A stretch of DNA of 64,000 nucleotides from Variovorax paradoxus (GCF_000834655.1 NZ_JXQQ01000007.1:88749-152748), one strand, 5' to 3'. Numbered from the stretch's first letter, positions 25,035 to 36,178 are shown. Notes: generated from the sequence alone by a model not told the origin. A program made the numbers and translations.

Positions 25035-25523
25035 GTGAAACCCTTCTTCTCCTACCTGCTGCGCTGTTCGGATGGCTCGTATCACGCGGGCCATACCGAT
25101 GACATCGATATCCGGATGCGCCAGCATGTCGATGGGCAGGACGGATACACCGCAACGCGAAAGCCGCTCGAGTTGGTCTGGCAGGGCGGGTTCGACACGC
25201 GAGAAGGTGCGATCGCGTTCGAGCAGCAGATCAAGGGATGGTCGCGTGCAAAGAAAGAGGCTTTGATCCGGGGCGAGTGGGACCGCATCAAGGAATTGGC
25301 GAAGTCCAGCAGCGCGCGTGAGCAGCTTCGACAAGCTCAGCCCGAACGCTCGGGGGAGAGTCCCGGCGCCATTGTTCGTGCTGAAGCTTTTGATCGTTGC
25401 ACCAGCGCCGATCGTGCCGACCCAGCCGCTCGTCCTGTTCGCCCCGAGCCTGTCGAAGGGCTATCCACCGCACAGCCCCGGCTTCGACAAGCTCAGGCCG
25501 AACGGTCAGAGGGGAGGATATGA
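25035..25523 (+). CDS. GIY-YIG nuclease family protein with repeat-encoded C-terminal tail
   Basis: The first 90 residues form a compact GIY-YIG domain of the YhbQ/UvrC-like type: [31 protein letters not shown], with the catalytic-type Arg in IRMRQH and Glu in [25 protein letters not shown]. The GIY and YIG tripeptides themselves are degenerate. After about residue 95 the frame runs through palindromic repeats and encodes LRQAQPERS and LRQAQAERS, so the natural domain is much shorter than the 162-residue frame. GTG at 25035 is the most likely start. Inverted repeat copies bracket the domain. The stop overlaps the meaB start by 4 bp. Confidence 0.75.
   Translation: MKPFFSYLLRCSDGSYHAGHTDDIDIRMRQHVDGQDGYTATRKPLELVWQGGFDTREGAIAFEQQIKGWSRAKKEALIRGEWDRIKELAKSSSAREQLRQAQPERSGESPGAIVRAEAFDRCTSADRADPAARPVRPEPVEGLSTAQPRLRQAQAERSEGRI
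25325..25348. repeat. Palindromic-family repeat, copy 2 (inverted)
   Basis: GCTTCGACAAGCTCAGCCCG and the following bases are the exact reverse complement of copy 1 over 24 bp. Together, copies 1 and 2 form inverted ends around the GIY-YIG domain, about 300 bp apart. In the reading frame of the nuclease this copy encodes LRQAQPER. Confidence 0.85.
25436..25505. repeat. Imperfect hairpin of two further repeat copies
   Basis: A diverged forward copy (GTTCGCCCCGAGCCTGTCGAAGG, about 25437-25459) faces an inverted copy (25481-25505) that differs from copy 2 by one base. They can pair into a hairpin with a loop of about 20 bases just upstream of the meaB ribosome binding site, so they could influence meaB expression within the operon. 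Confidence 0.75.
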
Positions 25524-26587
25524 ATACTGTTTCATCTCGTCCCTTGGCTTCCTCCGCCTTGTTGGATGGTGTCGTTTCGGACACTGCGTCCATCCAGCGC
25601 CGCGCGATCGCCAAGGCCATCACGCTGCTCGAATCCACGCGTGCCGACCACCGCACCCAGGCCGACGAATTGCTCACTGCGCTGCTGCCGCGCACCGGCA
25701 ATTCGTTTCGCCTCGGCATCTCGGGCGTGCCCGGCGTGGGCAAATCGACCTTCATCGAGACGCTGGGCCTCTTGCTGATCGACAAGGGGCATCGCGTCGC
25801 GGTGCTCACCATCGACCCTTCATCCACGGTGTCCGGCGGTTCCATCCTCGGCGACAAGACGCGCATGGAACGGCTCTCGGTGCACGAGCGCGCCTACATC
25901 CGCCCGAGCCCTTCGAGCGGCACGCTCGGCGGCGTCGCCGAGAAGACGCGCGAGGCGATGCTGGTGTGCGAGGCCGCCGGCTACGACGTCGTGATCGTGG
26001 AGACGGTGGGCGTGGGCCAGTCCGAGACGGCCGTCTCCGGCATGACCGACATGTTCGTGCTGATGCAACTGCCCAATGCCGGCGACGACCTGCAGGCGAT
26101 CAAGAAGGGCGTGATGGAGCTGGCCGACCTCGTGGTCATCAACAAGGCCGACATCGACAAGGACGCCGCCACGCGCGCGCAGGCCCAGATCACGTCGGCG
26201 CTGCGCCTCTTCGGCCACCAGGGCAACCCGGACCACGCGCACGCGGTGCACGACGCGCACAGCGGCGCGGAGGTGCGCTTCTGGCTTCCCAGGGTGCTGC
26301 AGCTGAGCGCGCTCGCGGGCACCGGCGTCGATGCCTTCTGGGAAGCCGTCACTCAATTCAGATCGCTGCAGACCGCCAACGGCAAGCTCGCCGGGCGCCG
26401 CGAGAAACAGGCCACCGCATGGATGTGGGAACGCATCGACGCGGGCCTCAAGCACGCCTTCAGGCACCACGCGCAAGTGCGCGAACTGTTGCCGCAACTC
26501 ACCCGGCAGGTGGCGCAGGGCGCGCTGCCGGCATCGACCGCGGCGCGCCAGCTGCTCGCGGCGGCAGCCATCACCGCCAGCCCCTGA
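25520..26587 (+). CDS. meaB: Methylmalonyl-CoA mutase-associated GTPase MeaB
   Basis: This is a G3E-family GTPase that gates cofactor loading and protects methylmalonyl-CoA mutase. The 355 residues include the P-loop GVPGVGKST (69-77), [40 protein letters not shown], the switch region [10 protein letters not shown] and the base-specifying NKAD. The ATG at 25520 has GGGGAGGA immediately upstream. It lies in the same run as the mutase gene, separated from it by the GNAT and GIY-YIG genes, and is followed 40 bp later by pccB. Confidence 0.96.
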   Translation: MNTVSSRPLASSALLDGVVSDTASIQRRAIAKAITLLESTRADHRTQADELLTALLPRTGNSFRLGISGVPGVGKSTFIETLGLLLIDKGHRVAVLTIDPSSTVSGGSILGDKTRMERLSVHERAYIRPSPSSGTLGGVAEKTREAMLVCEAAGYDVVIVETVGVGQSETAVSGMTDMFVLMQLPNAGDDLQAIKKGVMELADLVVINKADIDKDAATRAQAQITSALRLFGHQGNPDHAHAVHDAHSGAEVRFWLPRVLQLSALAGTGVDAFWEAVTQFRSLQTANGKLAGRREKQATAWMWERIDAGLKHAFRHHAQVRELLPQLTRQVAQGALPASTAARQLLAAAAITASP

Positions 26588-26627
26588 CCGCACACCCCAT
26601 TCACGACCACAGCTTCGGAAGCACACC

Positions 26628-28172
26628 ATGCAAGAACTGATTGAACAACTCGAACAGCGCCGCGCCAAGGCGCGCCTGGGCGGCGGGCAGAAGCGCATCG
26701 ACGCGCAGCACGCCAAGGGCAAGCTCACCGCGCGCGAGCGCATCGAGCTCTTGCTCGACGACAACACCTTCGAAGAGTGGGACATGTTCGTGGAGCACCG
26801 CTCGGTCGACTTCGGCATGGCCGAGCAGAAGATCCCCGGCGACGGCGTGGTCACCGGCTACGGAATGATCAACGGCCGCCTGGTATTCGTGTTCAGCCAG
26901 GACTTCACCGTCTTCGGCGGCGCGCTCAGCGAGGCGCACGCAGAGAAGATCTGCAAGGTGATGGACCAGGCGATGAAGGTGGGCGCACCGGTTATCGGCC
27001 TGAACGACTCGGGCGGCGCGCGCATCCAGGAAGGCGTGGCGTCGCTCGGCGGCTATGCCGACGTGTTCCAGCGCAACGTGATGGCCTCGGGCGTGGTGCC
27101 GCAGATCAGCATGGTGATGGGCCCGTGCGCGGGCGGCGCGGTGTACTCGCCCGCCATGACCGACTTCATCTTCATGGTCAAGGACTCCAGCTACATGTTC
27201 GTCACAGGCCCCGACGTGGTGAAAACCGTGACCCACGAGACCGTGACGGCCGAAGAGCTCGGAGGCGCCATCACCCACACGACGCGCAGCGGCGTGGCCG
27301 ACATGGCGTTCGAGAACGACGTCGAGGCGCTGATGATGCTGCGGCGCCTCTACAACTACCTGCCGCTCAACAACCGCGAAAAGCCGCCGGTGCGCCTGGG
27401 CAACAACGGCCAGGGAGACCCGGCCGACCGGCCCGACTACTCGCTGGACACGCTGGTGCCCGACAACCCGAACAAGCCCTACGACATCAAGGAACTGATC
27501 CTCAAGGTGGTCGATGACGGCGACTTCTTCGAGCTGCAGCCCGACTACGCCAAGAACATCGTGATCGGCTTCGCGCGCATGGAAGGCCAGACGGTCGGCA
27601 TCGTGGCGAACCAGCCGCTGGTGCTGGCGGGGTGCCTCGACATCAAGAGCAGCATCAAGGCCGCGCGCTTCGTGCGCTTTTGCGATGCGTTCAACATCCC
27701 GGTCATCACTTTCGTCGACGTGCCCGGCTTCATGCCCGGCACGGGGCAGGAGTACGGCGGCATCATCAAGCACGGGGCCAAGCTGCTCTACGCCTACGCG
27801 GAGTGCACGGTGCCGAAGATCACGGTCATCACGCGCAAGGCGTACGGCGGTGCGTACGACGTGATGGCTTCCAAGCACCTGCGCGGCGACGTCAACCTCG
27901 CATGGCCGCGTGCCGAGATCGCGGTGATGGGTGCCAAGGGCGCGGTGGAAATCATCTTCCGCGAAGACAAGAACGACCCCGAGAAGCTGGCCGCACGCGA
28001 GGCCGAATACAAGGCGCGCTTTGCGAACCCGTATGTGGCGAGCGCCCGCGGCTACATCGACGACGTGATCCTGCCGCACGAGACGCGCAAGCGCATCTGC
28101 CGCTCGCTCGTGATGCTGCGCGAGAAGAAGCTCGAGAACCCGTGGCGCAAGCACGGAAACATCCCCCTGTGA
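26628..28172 (+). CDS. pccB: Propionyl-CoA carboxylase, beta (carboxyltransferase) subunit
   Basis: This subunit transfers the carboxyl group from biotin to propionyl-CoA, giving (S)-methylmalonyl-CoA. The 514 residues are the expected length for a decarboxylase/carboxyltransferase beta chain. Motifs include [16 protein letters not shown] at the N-terminus, the acyl-CoA site [24 protein letters not shown], the oxyanion glycines in [16 protein letters not shown], and the biotin-side [21 protein letters not shown] with [11 protein letters not shown]. Its position between meaB and pccA supports propionyl-CoA over acetyl-CoA as the substrate. Confidence 0.95.
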   Translation: MQELIEQLEQRRAKARLGGGQKRIDAQHAKGKLTARERIELLLDDNTFEEWDMFVEHRSVDFGMAEQKIPGDGVVTGYGMINGRLVFVFSQDFTVFGGALSEAHAEKICKVMDQAMKVGAPVIGLNDSGGARIQEGVASLGGYADVFQRNVMASGVVPQISMVMGPCAGGAVYSPAMTDFIFMVKDSSYMFVTGPDVVKTVTHETVTAEELGGAITHTTRSGVADMAFENDVEALMMLRRLYNYLPLNNREKPPVRLGNNGQGDPADRPDYSLDTLVPDNPNKPYDIKELILKVVDDGDFFELQPDYAKNIVIGFARMEGQTVGIVANQPLVLAGCLDIKSSIKAARFVRFCDAFNIPVITFVDVPGFMPGTGQEYGGIIKHGAKLLYAYAECTVPKITVITRKAYGGAYDVMASKHLRGDVNLAWPRAEIAVMGAKGAVEIIFREDKNDPEKLAAREAEYKARFANPYVASARGYIDDVILPHETRKRICRSLVMLREKKLENPWRKHGNIPL

Positions 28173-28192
28173 GCGGCCTGGAGAAGAAGAAC

Positions 28193-30240
<2,048 letters not shown>

Positions 30241-30241
<1 letters not shown>

Positions 30242-31272
30242 TGGGTGCCAACGACCTGCAACAGACGATCACGCTGCACCGCCCCGCAAAGCCGGTGGCG
30301 CCGCAAGGCCCGTGGTCGGTCGAGGCGATCCAGGCGCTGCTCGACAAGCCGCTGATGGAACTGCTGTTCGAGGCGCAGACGGTGCATCGCCAGCACTTTC
30401 CCGAGGGCGACATCGAGCTTGCAACGCTGCTCTCGGTCAAGACCGGCGGCTGCCCCGAGAACTGCGGCTACTGCCCGCAGTCGGCCGAGTTCGACACCGG
30501 CGTGAAGGCGCAGAAGCTCATGGAGGTCGAAGAGGTGCTGCGCGCCGCGCAAGCCGCCAAGGACGCTGGCGCCACGCGCTTCTGCATGGGCGCCGCATGG
30601 CGCGCGCCGAAGGACCGCGATGTGGAGAAGGTGGCCGTGCTGGTCGAGGCGGTGAAGGGCCTGGGCATGCAGACCTGCGCCACGCTCGGCATGCTGGAGC
30701 CGCACCACGCGCACCAGCTCAAGGCCGCGGGCCTCGATTACTACAACCACAACCTCGACACTGCGCCCGAGTACTACACCGACATCGTCGACACGCGCAG
30801 CTACCAGGACCGGCTCGACACGCTGGCCCATGTGCGCAGTGCCGGCATCAGCGTGTGCTGCGGCGGCATCGTCGGCATGGGCGAGCAGCCGGTGCACCGC
30901 GCCGGGTTGATCGCGCAACTGGCCAACCTGAGCCCTTACCCGGAGTCGGTGCCGATCAACAGCCTGGTGCGCGTGCCTGGCACGCCGCTGGCGGATTCGG
31001 AGCCGGTCGATCCTTTCGACTTCGTGCGAATGATCGCGGTCGCGCGCATCACGATGCCGACCGCGCGCGTGCGGCTGTCGGCCGGGCGCCAGCAGATGGG
31101 TGATGCGGTGCAGGCGCTGTGCTTCATGGCGGGTGCGAATTCGATCTTCTATGGCGACAAGCTGCTGGTCACCGGCAACCCCGATGTGGATGCGGACGTG
31201 CAGTTGCTGCGCAAGCTCGGCTTGCAGTCGCGCCGCACGACAACCACCGAAACGCTGGAGGTCTGCGCATGA
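30241..31272 (+). CDS. bioB: Biotin synthase
   Basis: This radical SAM enzyme inserts sulfur into dethiobiotin. The 343 residues contain the SAM cluster motif [15 protein letters not shown] (Cys71, Cys75, Cys78), the [13 protein letters not shown] segment, GGIVGMGE and the conserved Arg region [15 protein letters not shown] near the second cluster. It starts within the pccA stop codon and its own stop overlaps the VOC gene start (ATGA). No other bio genes are in the window. Detached placement in a carboxylase operon suggests regulation by need for holo-PccA. Confidence 0.97.
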
Positions 31273-31754
31273 CGACCACGGCGCGTCCCTTCAAGGTGCT
31301 GGGCATCCAGCAGATCGCCATCGGCGGGCTCGACAAGACGCGCCTGCAGAAGCTCTGGGTCGACATGCTGGGGCTCGAAGTCACCGGCACCTTCAAGAGC
31401 GAACGCGAGAACGTCGACGAGGACATCTGCGCGATGGGCAGCGGCCCGTTCAAGGTCGAGGTCGACCTGATGCAGCCGCTGGACCCGGAAAAGAAGCCCG
31501 CGGTGCACGCGACGCCGCTCAACCACGTGGGGCTGTGGATCGACGACCTGCCCAAGGCCGTCGAATGGCTCACGGCGCAGGGCGTGCGCTTTGCGCCCGG
31601 CGGCATCCGCAAGGGCGCGGCGGGGTTCGACATCTGCTTCCTGCATCCGAAAGCGAACGACGAATTCCCGATCGCGGGCGAGGGCGTGCTGATCGAGATG
31701 GTGCAGGCGCCGCCTGAGGTGGTGAAAGCTTTCAGCGCACTCGCGAACCACTGA
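31269..31754 (+). CDS. VOC superfamily protein, candidate methylmalonyl-CoA epimerase
   Basis: This is a 161-residue protein with the paired beta-alpha-beta-beta-beta modules of the glyoxalase/VOC fold. Metal-ligand positions expected for methylmalonyl-CoA epimerase are partly kept: His86 (NHVGLWIDD) and Glu143 (GVLIEMVQ). The first ligand, normally His in a DHxxIAV strand, is Gln15 (IQQIAI). Its place as last gene of a pathway that needs conversion of (S)- to (R)-methylmalonyl-CoA is the main argument. A lactoylglutathione-lyase-like or other VOC activity is the alternative. The start overlaps the bioB stop by 4 bp. Confidence 0.75.
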   Translation: MTTTARPFKVLGIQQIAIGGLDKTRLQKLWVDMLGLEVTGTFKSERENVDEDICAMGSGPFKVEVDLMQPLDPEKKPAVHATPLNHVGLWIDDLPKAVEWLTAQGVRFAPGGIRKGAAGFDICFLHPKANDEFPIAGEGVLIEMVQAPPEVVKAFSALANH

Positions 31755-31771
31755 CACTGCGCCGTCGACAG

Positions 31772-31836
31772 CCGTTCGGGCTGAGCTTGTCGAAGCTTTG
31801 CGCGAGGCTTCGACAAGCTCAGCCCGAACGGGTTTT
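31772..31836. repeat. Perfect 25-bp inverted repeat forming a hairpin between convergent genes
   Basis: The arms at 31772-31796 and 31807-31831 are perfect reverse complements separated by 10 bases and followed by GTTTT. Each arm is the same 25-mer family as the copies in the mcm-meaB region. Located after the last gene of the propionate operon and facing the Lrp stop codon, it probably terminates transcription. Confidence 0.85.
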
Positions 31837-31865
31837 GGGGTTTGAGAACGTGAACGCAGCCGGTA

Positions 31866-32363
31866 TCAGGCGTTGAGCACTTTCCGGATCGGCGGCTTCA
31901 CGTCGCTGCGGCGCGGCGGCAGCATCGGCTGGTGCTCGCGCGCCGGGTTCAGGATGATCGAGGTCGCGGTCTCGGTGAGGATGCAGAACTTGGTGACCAC
32001 CGCGTCGAGGTGGCTCACGTCGATCACCGCGATCTCGAGGATCCAGCTGTCCTCGCCGGTCACGTTGTAGGCGTTCACGCATTCGGGCGTGTCCTGCACC
32101 AGCTTCACGACAAGGTCGTAGTCGGCGCGGCCGACGCGGATGATCGCGCGGATGCCGTAGCCCAGCTTGCCCAGGTTGACGGTGGCGCGGTAGCCGCTGA
32201 TGACGCCCGCGGCCTCCAGCTTCTTCACGCGCTCGGTCACGGCCGGCTGGCTCAGGTGCACGCGGCGGCCGAGCTCGGCCATCGTGAGGCGCGCATCGCC
32301 CTGCAGCTCGGCGAGGATGCGGGTGTCGTGCGCATCCAGCGCGGGGTTCAAGGTGAAGTCCAT
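31866..32363 (-). CDS. Lrp/AsnC family transcriptional regulator
   Basis: This is a 165-residue feast/famine regulator. The N-terminal helix-turn-helix is LDAHDTRILAELQGDARLTMAELGRRVHLSQPAVTERVKKLE (about 9-50). The RAM domain has ECVNAYNVTGEDSWILEIAVIDVSHLDAVV. The basic C-terminal tail with RRSDVKPPIRK is longer than in Lrp. It is divergent from an EamA-type exporter gene at 32484, a common pairing in which Lrp proteins control amino-acid export, so that gene is the predicted target. Confidence 0.92.
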   Translation of the reverse strand: MDFTLNPALDAHDTRILAELQGDARLTMAELGRRVHLSQPAVTERVKKLEAAGVISGYRATVNLGKLGYGIRAIIRVGRADYDLVVKLVQDTPECVNAYNVTGEDSWILEIAVIDVSHLDAVVTKFCILTETATSIILNPAREHQPMLPPRRSDVKPPIRKVLNA

Positions 32364-32483
32364 GGAACTCCTTTAAATCGACGGTGGTGGGGCGGTAGAA
32401 CCGTGGAATGTCCATGGTTCGACGAAGGCGCCTTTCATACCATGGGCGGCGCTTCAATACCGATAAATCAGAGACTCCTCGAC

Positions 32484-33395
32484 ATGCCGACCCTTGCCGC
32501 CCCCGCCGCGCCCGGTGCCAACCGTGGCGCACTGCCGCCTTTGCTTTGGCTTTGCCTTGCCGCCACCTGGGTGGTTTGGGGCTCGACCTACCTGGCGATC
32601 AAGTACGCGCTGATCAGCTTCCCGCCGTTCCTGCAGATGGGATCGCGCTTTCTCTTTGCGGGCGTGCTGCTCGCGGTGTGGATGCGGTGGCGCGGCGCCG
32701 CCTGGCCTTCGCGACTGCAGTGGCGCAATGCGCTGGTCGTGGGGGCGTTGATGCTCGGCGGCGGCATGGGCGGTACGGCCCATGCCGAGGTGACGATCGG
32801 CTCGGGACTCGTGGTGGCCTTCATCGCGGTGGTGCCGCTGCTGATCGCATTGCTGAACCTCATATGGGGCATCAAGCCGACGCGCATGGAGGCGGCCGGC
32901 ATCGCCCTCGGCCTCATCGGCGTGCTGATGCTGACGCAGGGCAGCGGCTTCCAGTCGTCGCCCGCGGGGCTCGCGGCGATTTCCATCGCCTGCATCTGCT
33001 GGTCGATGGGGAGCGTGCTGAGCCAGCGCAGCCTGCCGCTCGCGCCCGGTGCGATGGGTTTTGCGAGCGAGATGATCTGCGGCGGCGTGGTGCTGCTGGT
33101 GCTCGCGGCCGTGTCGCGCGAGAGCCTCGCGTGGCCCCCGGCGCCGGAGGCCGTCTGGGCGTGGCTGTACCTCGTGGTGTTCGGCTCGCTGATCGCTTTC
33201 AACGCCTACATGGTGCTCCTTGCGAAGGCGCCGGCCGCACTGGCGGCGAGCTACACCTTCGTGAACCCGGTGATCGCGATGCTGCTGGGCGTGTGGATCG
33301 CCAACGAGACGGTCACACGCTTCGAGTGGTACGCGGTGGCGGTCGTGCTGGCGGGGGTGCTGTTGCTGCTCTTCAAGCGCCCCAAGAAGGACTGA
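32484..33395 (+). CDS. EamA/DMT family transporter (YedA-like)
   Basis: This is a 303-residue inner membrane protein with ten predicted helices in two EamA repeats. The first starts LLWLCLAATWVVWGSTYLAIKYALISFPPFLQMGSRF, and the second ends VNPVIAMLLGVWIANETVTRFEWYAVAVVLAGVLLLLF. It most likely exports amino acids or related metabolites. The start is uncertain: ATG at 32484 gives the usual short N-terminus, while ATG at 32442 would add 14 residues. Neither has a strong ribosome binding site. It is divergent from the Lrp-type regulator at 31866-32363. Confidence 0.88.
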   Translation: MPTLAAPAAPGANRGALPPLLWLCLAATWVVWGSTYLAIKYALISFPPFLQMGSRFLFAGVLLAVWMRWRGAAWPSRLQWRNALVVGALMLGGGMGGTAHAEVTIGSGLVVAFIAVVPLLIALLNLIWGIKPTRMEAAGIALGLIGVLMLTQGSGFQSSPAGLAAISIACICWSMGSVLSQRSLPLAPGAMGFASEMICGGVVLLVLAAVSRESLAWPPAPEAVWAWLYLVVFGSLIAFNAYMVLLAKAPAALAASYTFVNPVIAMLLGVWIANETVTRFEWYAVAVVLAGVLLLLFKRPKKD

Positions 33396-33421
33396 AGCGC
33401 TGAGGCGCTGGCACGTTCTCT

Positions 33422-34060
33422 TCAGGTACCCGGGCGGCGCCAGAACGCCAGGGTGGCCGCCAGCAGCCACATGCAGGCCGCGCAGCTGCGGTTCAGCACC
33501 TTGAGGCCGCGGCGCGAGAGCCAGCGCACGGCCTGCGTGCCGGCGGCCGCGTAGGCCAGCATCACGCAGGTGTCGAGCACCACGAAGATCGCGCCGAGCA
33601 CGAGGTACTGCACCCCCTGCGGCTTGGTGATGTCGATGAACTGCGGCAGGAAGGCCGCGAAGAACAGCACCGTCTTCGGGTTCGACAGCGCCACGAGCAG
33701 GCTTCGCACCAATGCGACGCGGCCATGCGGCCGGACCTCGACGGCGGACTTGGCCAGCGCCGCGCCCAGGTCGGTCGCTTCGCTGCGCCAGAGCTTGATG
33801 CCGAGCCAGACGAGGTACGCGACACCCGCCACGCGGATCACGTTGAAGAGCAACTCCGACGCGGCGAGCAGCGAGCCCAGCCCCAGCGCCACCACCGCGA
33901 TCAGCGTGACGCTGCCGAGCGACGCGCCTGCGATGCCCCAGCTCGCACGCCGCATGCCGCCGTCGATACCGTTGGACAGCGCCAGCAGCATCGTGGGGCC
34001 GGGAATGACGGCGAGGGCGAGCGAGGCGACGACGTAGATCGGCAGGGTGTCGAGTGTCAT
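33422..34060 (-). CDS. LysE family translocator (RhtB-like)
   Basis: This is a 212-residue membrane protein with about six helices. It has the LysE/RhtB opening [43 protein letters not shown] in the third helix, and the conserved [23 protein letters not shown]. Members export amino acids or homoserine-like compounds. The start overlaps the RnfB stop by 4 bp (ATGA), so the two are translated from one message even though no functional link is evident. Confidence 0.92.
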   Translation of the reverse strand: MTLDTLPIYVVASLALAVIPGPTMLLALSNGIDGGMRRASWGIAGASLGSVTLIAVVALGLGSLLAASELLFNVIRVAGVAYLVWLGIKLWRSEATDLGAALAKSAVEVRPHGRVALVRSLLVALSNPKTVLFFAAFLPQFIDITKPQGVQYLVLGAIFVVLDTCVMLAYAAAGTQAVRWLSRRGLKVLNRSCAACMWLLAATLAFWRRPGT

Positions 34061-34692
34061 GGCTTGGAGCCGGCTTTGTCGCGTTGTTCGGCGGCGGCCC
34101 GGGCGCGCGCCAGGGCGGCTTCGACGATGGAGCGCTTGCGCGTGTCGGCGGCTTGGGGCTCGGCGACGGCAGGGGCCGCTTCGGCCTCGCGCTTCGCGGC
34201 GTCACGGTGCTGGCCGTGCAGCTTGTAGCGCTGCAGCGCGGCTTCGGCCTGCGCTTGCGACCAGGCTTGCCAGCCGCTGCGGCCCGGCGTTTCGACTTCG
34301 AGCGAGATGCAATCGACCGGGCAGACCGGAATGCAGAGCTCGCAGCCCGTGCAGTGCGCCTCGATCACCGTGTGCATGCGCTTGTTGATGCCGACGATCG
34401 CATCCGTCGGGCAGGCGTCCAGGCAGAGCGTGCAGCCGATGCACCAGGCCTCGTCGATGACGGCCATGGCGCGGGGGCCTTCGATGCCGAACTGCGGATC
34501 GAGCGGCAGCGCGGGGCGGCCGGTGACGATTGCGAGGCGGGCGATGCCTTCGGCGCCGCCCGGCGGGCATTGGTTGATGTCCGCTTCGCCGTCGGCGATG
34601 GCTTGCGCGTAGCCGGCGCAATCGGGGTAGCCGCACCGTGTGCACTGCGTTTGCGGCAGTGCGTCGTTGATGCGTGCGGCCAGCCCGTTCAC
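34057..34692 (-). CDS. rnfB: RnfB-like ferredoxin (electron transport complex subunit B family)
   Basis: This is a 211-residue iron-sulfur protein. The N-terminal [4Fe-4S] domain has [19 protein letters not shown] (Cys17, Cys20, Cys25) and NQCPPGG. It is followed by two ferredoxin-type clusters, [14 protein letters not shown] and [14 protein letters not shown], and a charged C-terminal tail. The hydrophobic N-terminal anchor of true RnfB is missing and no other rnf genes are nearby. It is therefore the soluble RnfB-type ferredoxin of betaproteobacteria rather than part of an Rnf pump. The GTG start at 34692 was selected from the family N-terminus; its ribosome binding site is weak. It lies 17 bp after phaZ on the same strand. 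Confidence 0.85.
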   Translation of the reverse strand: MNGLAARINDALPQTQCTRCGYPDCAGYAQAIADGEADINQCPPGGAEGIARLAIVTGRPALPLDPQFGIEGPRAMAVIDEAWCIGCTLCLDACPTDAIVGINKRMHTVIEAHCTGCELCIPVCPVDCISLEVETPGRSGWQAWSQAQAEAALQRYKLHGQHRDAAKREAEAAPAVAEPQAADTRKRSIVEAALARARAAAEQRDKAGSKP

Positions 34693-34709
34693 TTCAGGTT
34701 GCGCGCGCC

Positions 34710-36146
34710 TCAGCGCGCGGCGCTGGCGCGGGGCTTCTTGGCGGCCGCGGGCTTTTTGGCAGGGGCCGCCACAGCGGCTTTTTTCGCGGCCGGCGACTTC
34801 TTGGCCGCGACGGCCGGGACCTTCTGGCCCGGCTTGATCCGGTCTTCGGCAGCGAGGCTTTCGCGCGCGCCGGCACGGCTTTGCGGCTGGTCGTTCGCGG
34901 CGATGAACTTCACCAGCTTCGGGTAGACGAGGTCGCGCCAGCGGCGGCCGCTGAAGATGCCGTAGTGGCCTGCGCCCTTGACTTCGTAGTGCTCGCGCTT
35001 CGAATCGGCAACGCCGGTGCACAGGCTGTGCGCGGCTTCGGTCTGGCCCGAGCCGGAGATGTCGTCGAGTTCGCCTTCGACCGTGAGCAGCGCGGCCGTG
35101 CGGATGTCTTGCGGACGCACGCGCTCGATCTGGCCTTCGGGGTTTTTCACGTCCCAGGTGCCGTTCACGAGTTCGAATTGCTGGAACACGGTGCGGATCG
35201 TGTCGAGGTAGTAATCGGCGTCCATGTCGAGCACGGCGTTGTACTCGTCGTAGAACTTGCGGTGCGCCTCGGCACTGGCGTCGTCGCCCTTGATCAGGTC
35301 TTTGAAGTAGTCGTAATGGCTCGAGGCATGGCGGTCGGGGTTCATCGCGACGAAGCCCGTGTGCTGCAGGAAGCCCGGGTACACGCGGCGGCCTTCACCC
35401 GGGAAGCCCTGCGGCACGCGGTAGATCACGTTGTTCTCGAACCATTCGTAGCTCTTGTTCATCGCGAGGTTGTTGACCGCGGTGGGCGACTTGCGGGCGT
35501 CGATCGGGCCGCCCATCATCGTGAGCGTGAGCGGCAGCGGCTCCTTGCGGCTCGCCATGAGCGAGACGGCCGCGAGCACCGGCACGGTGGGCTGGCACAC
35601 GCTCACCACGTGGCAGTTGCCGTACTCGGCCTGCAGGCGGCGGATGAACTCCTGCACGTAGTTGATGTAGTCGTCCAGGTGGAATTCGCCTTCCGACATC
35701 GGCACGAGGCGCGCGTTCTTCCAGTCGGTGATGTAGACCTTGTGGTCTTGCAGCATGGTGCGAACGGTGTCGCGCAGGAGCGTGGCGTAGTGGCCCGACA
35801 GCGGCGCCACGATCAGCACCACGGGCTGGCTCTTGAGCGTTTTTAGGATGTGCGGCTCGTCGGTGAAGCGTTTGAAGCGGCGCAGTTCGCAGAAGGGCTT
35901 GTCGAGCTCGACGGCCTCTTGGATGACGACTTCCTCGCCCTCGACCTTCACCGACTTGATGTTGAACTCAGGCTTCTCGTAGTCCTTGCCCAGGCGATAG
36001 AGCAGGTCGTAGCCCGCGGCCATGCGCTGGGCCATGGGCAGTTGGCCCCACACGGCGCCGGGGCCGTAGAGCTTGGAGGCCGCCTGCGCGAAGTCCGAGA
36101 ACGGCTCCATCAGGGAACGCTGGGCTTCGTAGAGTTGGTAGAGCAT
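34710..36146 (-). CDS. phaZ: Intracellular poly(3-hydroxybutyrate) depolymerase
   Basis: This enzyme mobilises stored PHB granules. The 478 residues match the PhaZ1 type of Ralstonia/Cupriavidus over about the first 415: N-terminal [20 protein letters not shown], the nucleophile Cys184 in [29 protein letters not shown] and the His in [15 protein letters not shown]. After the catalytic domain comes a 60-residue tail rich in Ala, Lys and Pro ([25 protein letters not shown]) that resembles histone H1 tails and the PAKKA repeats of the granule-nucleoid linker PhaM. A TTGCAGTGCAA palindrome precedes the gene. Confidence 0.95.
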   Translation of the reverse strand: MLYQLYEAQRSLMEPFSDFAQAASKLYGPGAVWGQLPMAQRMAAGYDLLYRLGKDYEKPEFNIKSVKVEGEEVVIQEAVELDKPFCELRRFKRFTDEPHILKTLKSQPVVLIVAPLSGHYATLLRDTVRTMLQDHKVYITDWKNARLVPMSEGEFHLDDYINYVQEFIRRLQAEYGNCHVVSVCQPTVPVLAAVSLMASRKEPLPLTLTMMGGPIDARKSPTAVNNLAMNKSYEWFENNVIYRVPQGFPGEGRRVYPGFLQHTGFVAMNPDRHASSHYDYFKDLIKGDDASAEAHRKFYDEYNAVLDMDADYYLDTIRTVFQQFELVNGTWDVKNPEGQIERVRPQDIRTAALLTVEGELDDISGSGQTEAAHSLCTGVADSKREHYEVKGAGHYGIFSGRRWRDLVYPKLVKFIAANDQPQSRAGARESLAAEDRIKPGQKVPAVAAKKSPAAKKAAVAAPAKKPAAAKKPRASAAR

Positions 36147-36167
36147 CGCTGGTCTTGGAGTGGAATG

Positions 36168-36178
36168 TTGCAGTGCAA
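36168..36178. promoter_or_regulatory. Palindrome TTGCAGTGCAA upstream of phaZ
   Basis: TTGCA and TGCAA arms around a single G lie 22 bases upstream of the phaZ start codon. TGC/GCA palindromes of this type are reported binding sites of the PHB-responsive repressor PhaR in several bacteria. Assignment to PhaR is by resemblance and by the function of the gene. Confidence 0.45.

Noticed and set aside
25520..25523. ATGA overlap of the GIY-YIG frame with meaB as evidence of translational coupling
   Set aside because: The overlap arises because the nuclease frame reads through repeat sequence. meaB has its own strong ribosome binding site, so the overlap is probably accidental.
24499..26587. GNAT and GIY-YIG genes as functional parts of propionate metabolism
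   Set aside because: Neither family has a role in the mutase or carboxylase steps. The repeat evidence points to insertion into the operon rather than pathway membership.
34057..34692. Full Rnf electron transport complex
   Set aside because: Only an RnfB-like protein without a membrane anchor is present. The neighbours are phaZ and lysE, not rnf genes.
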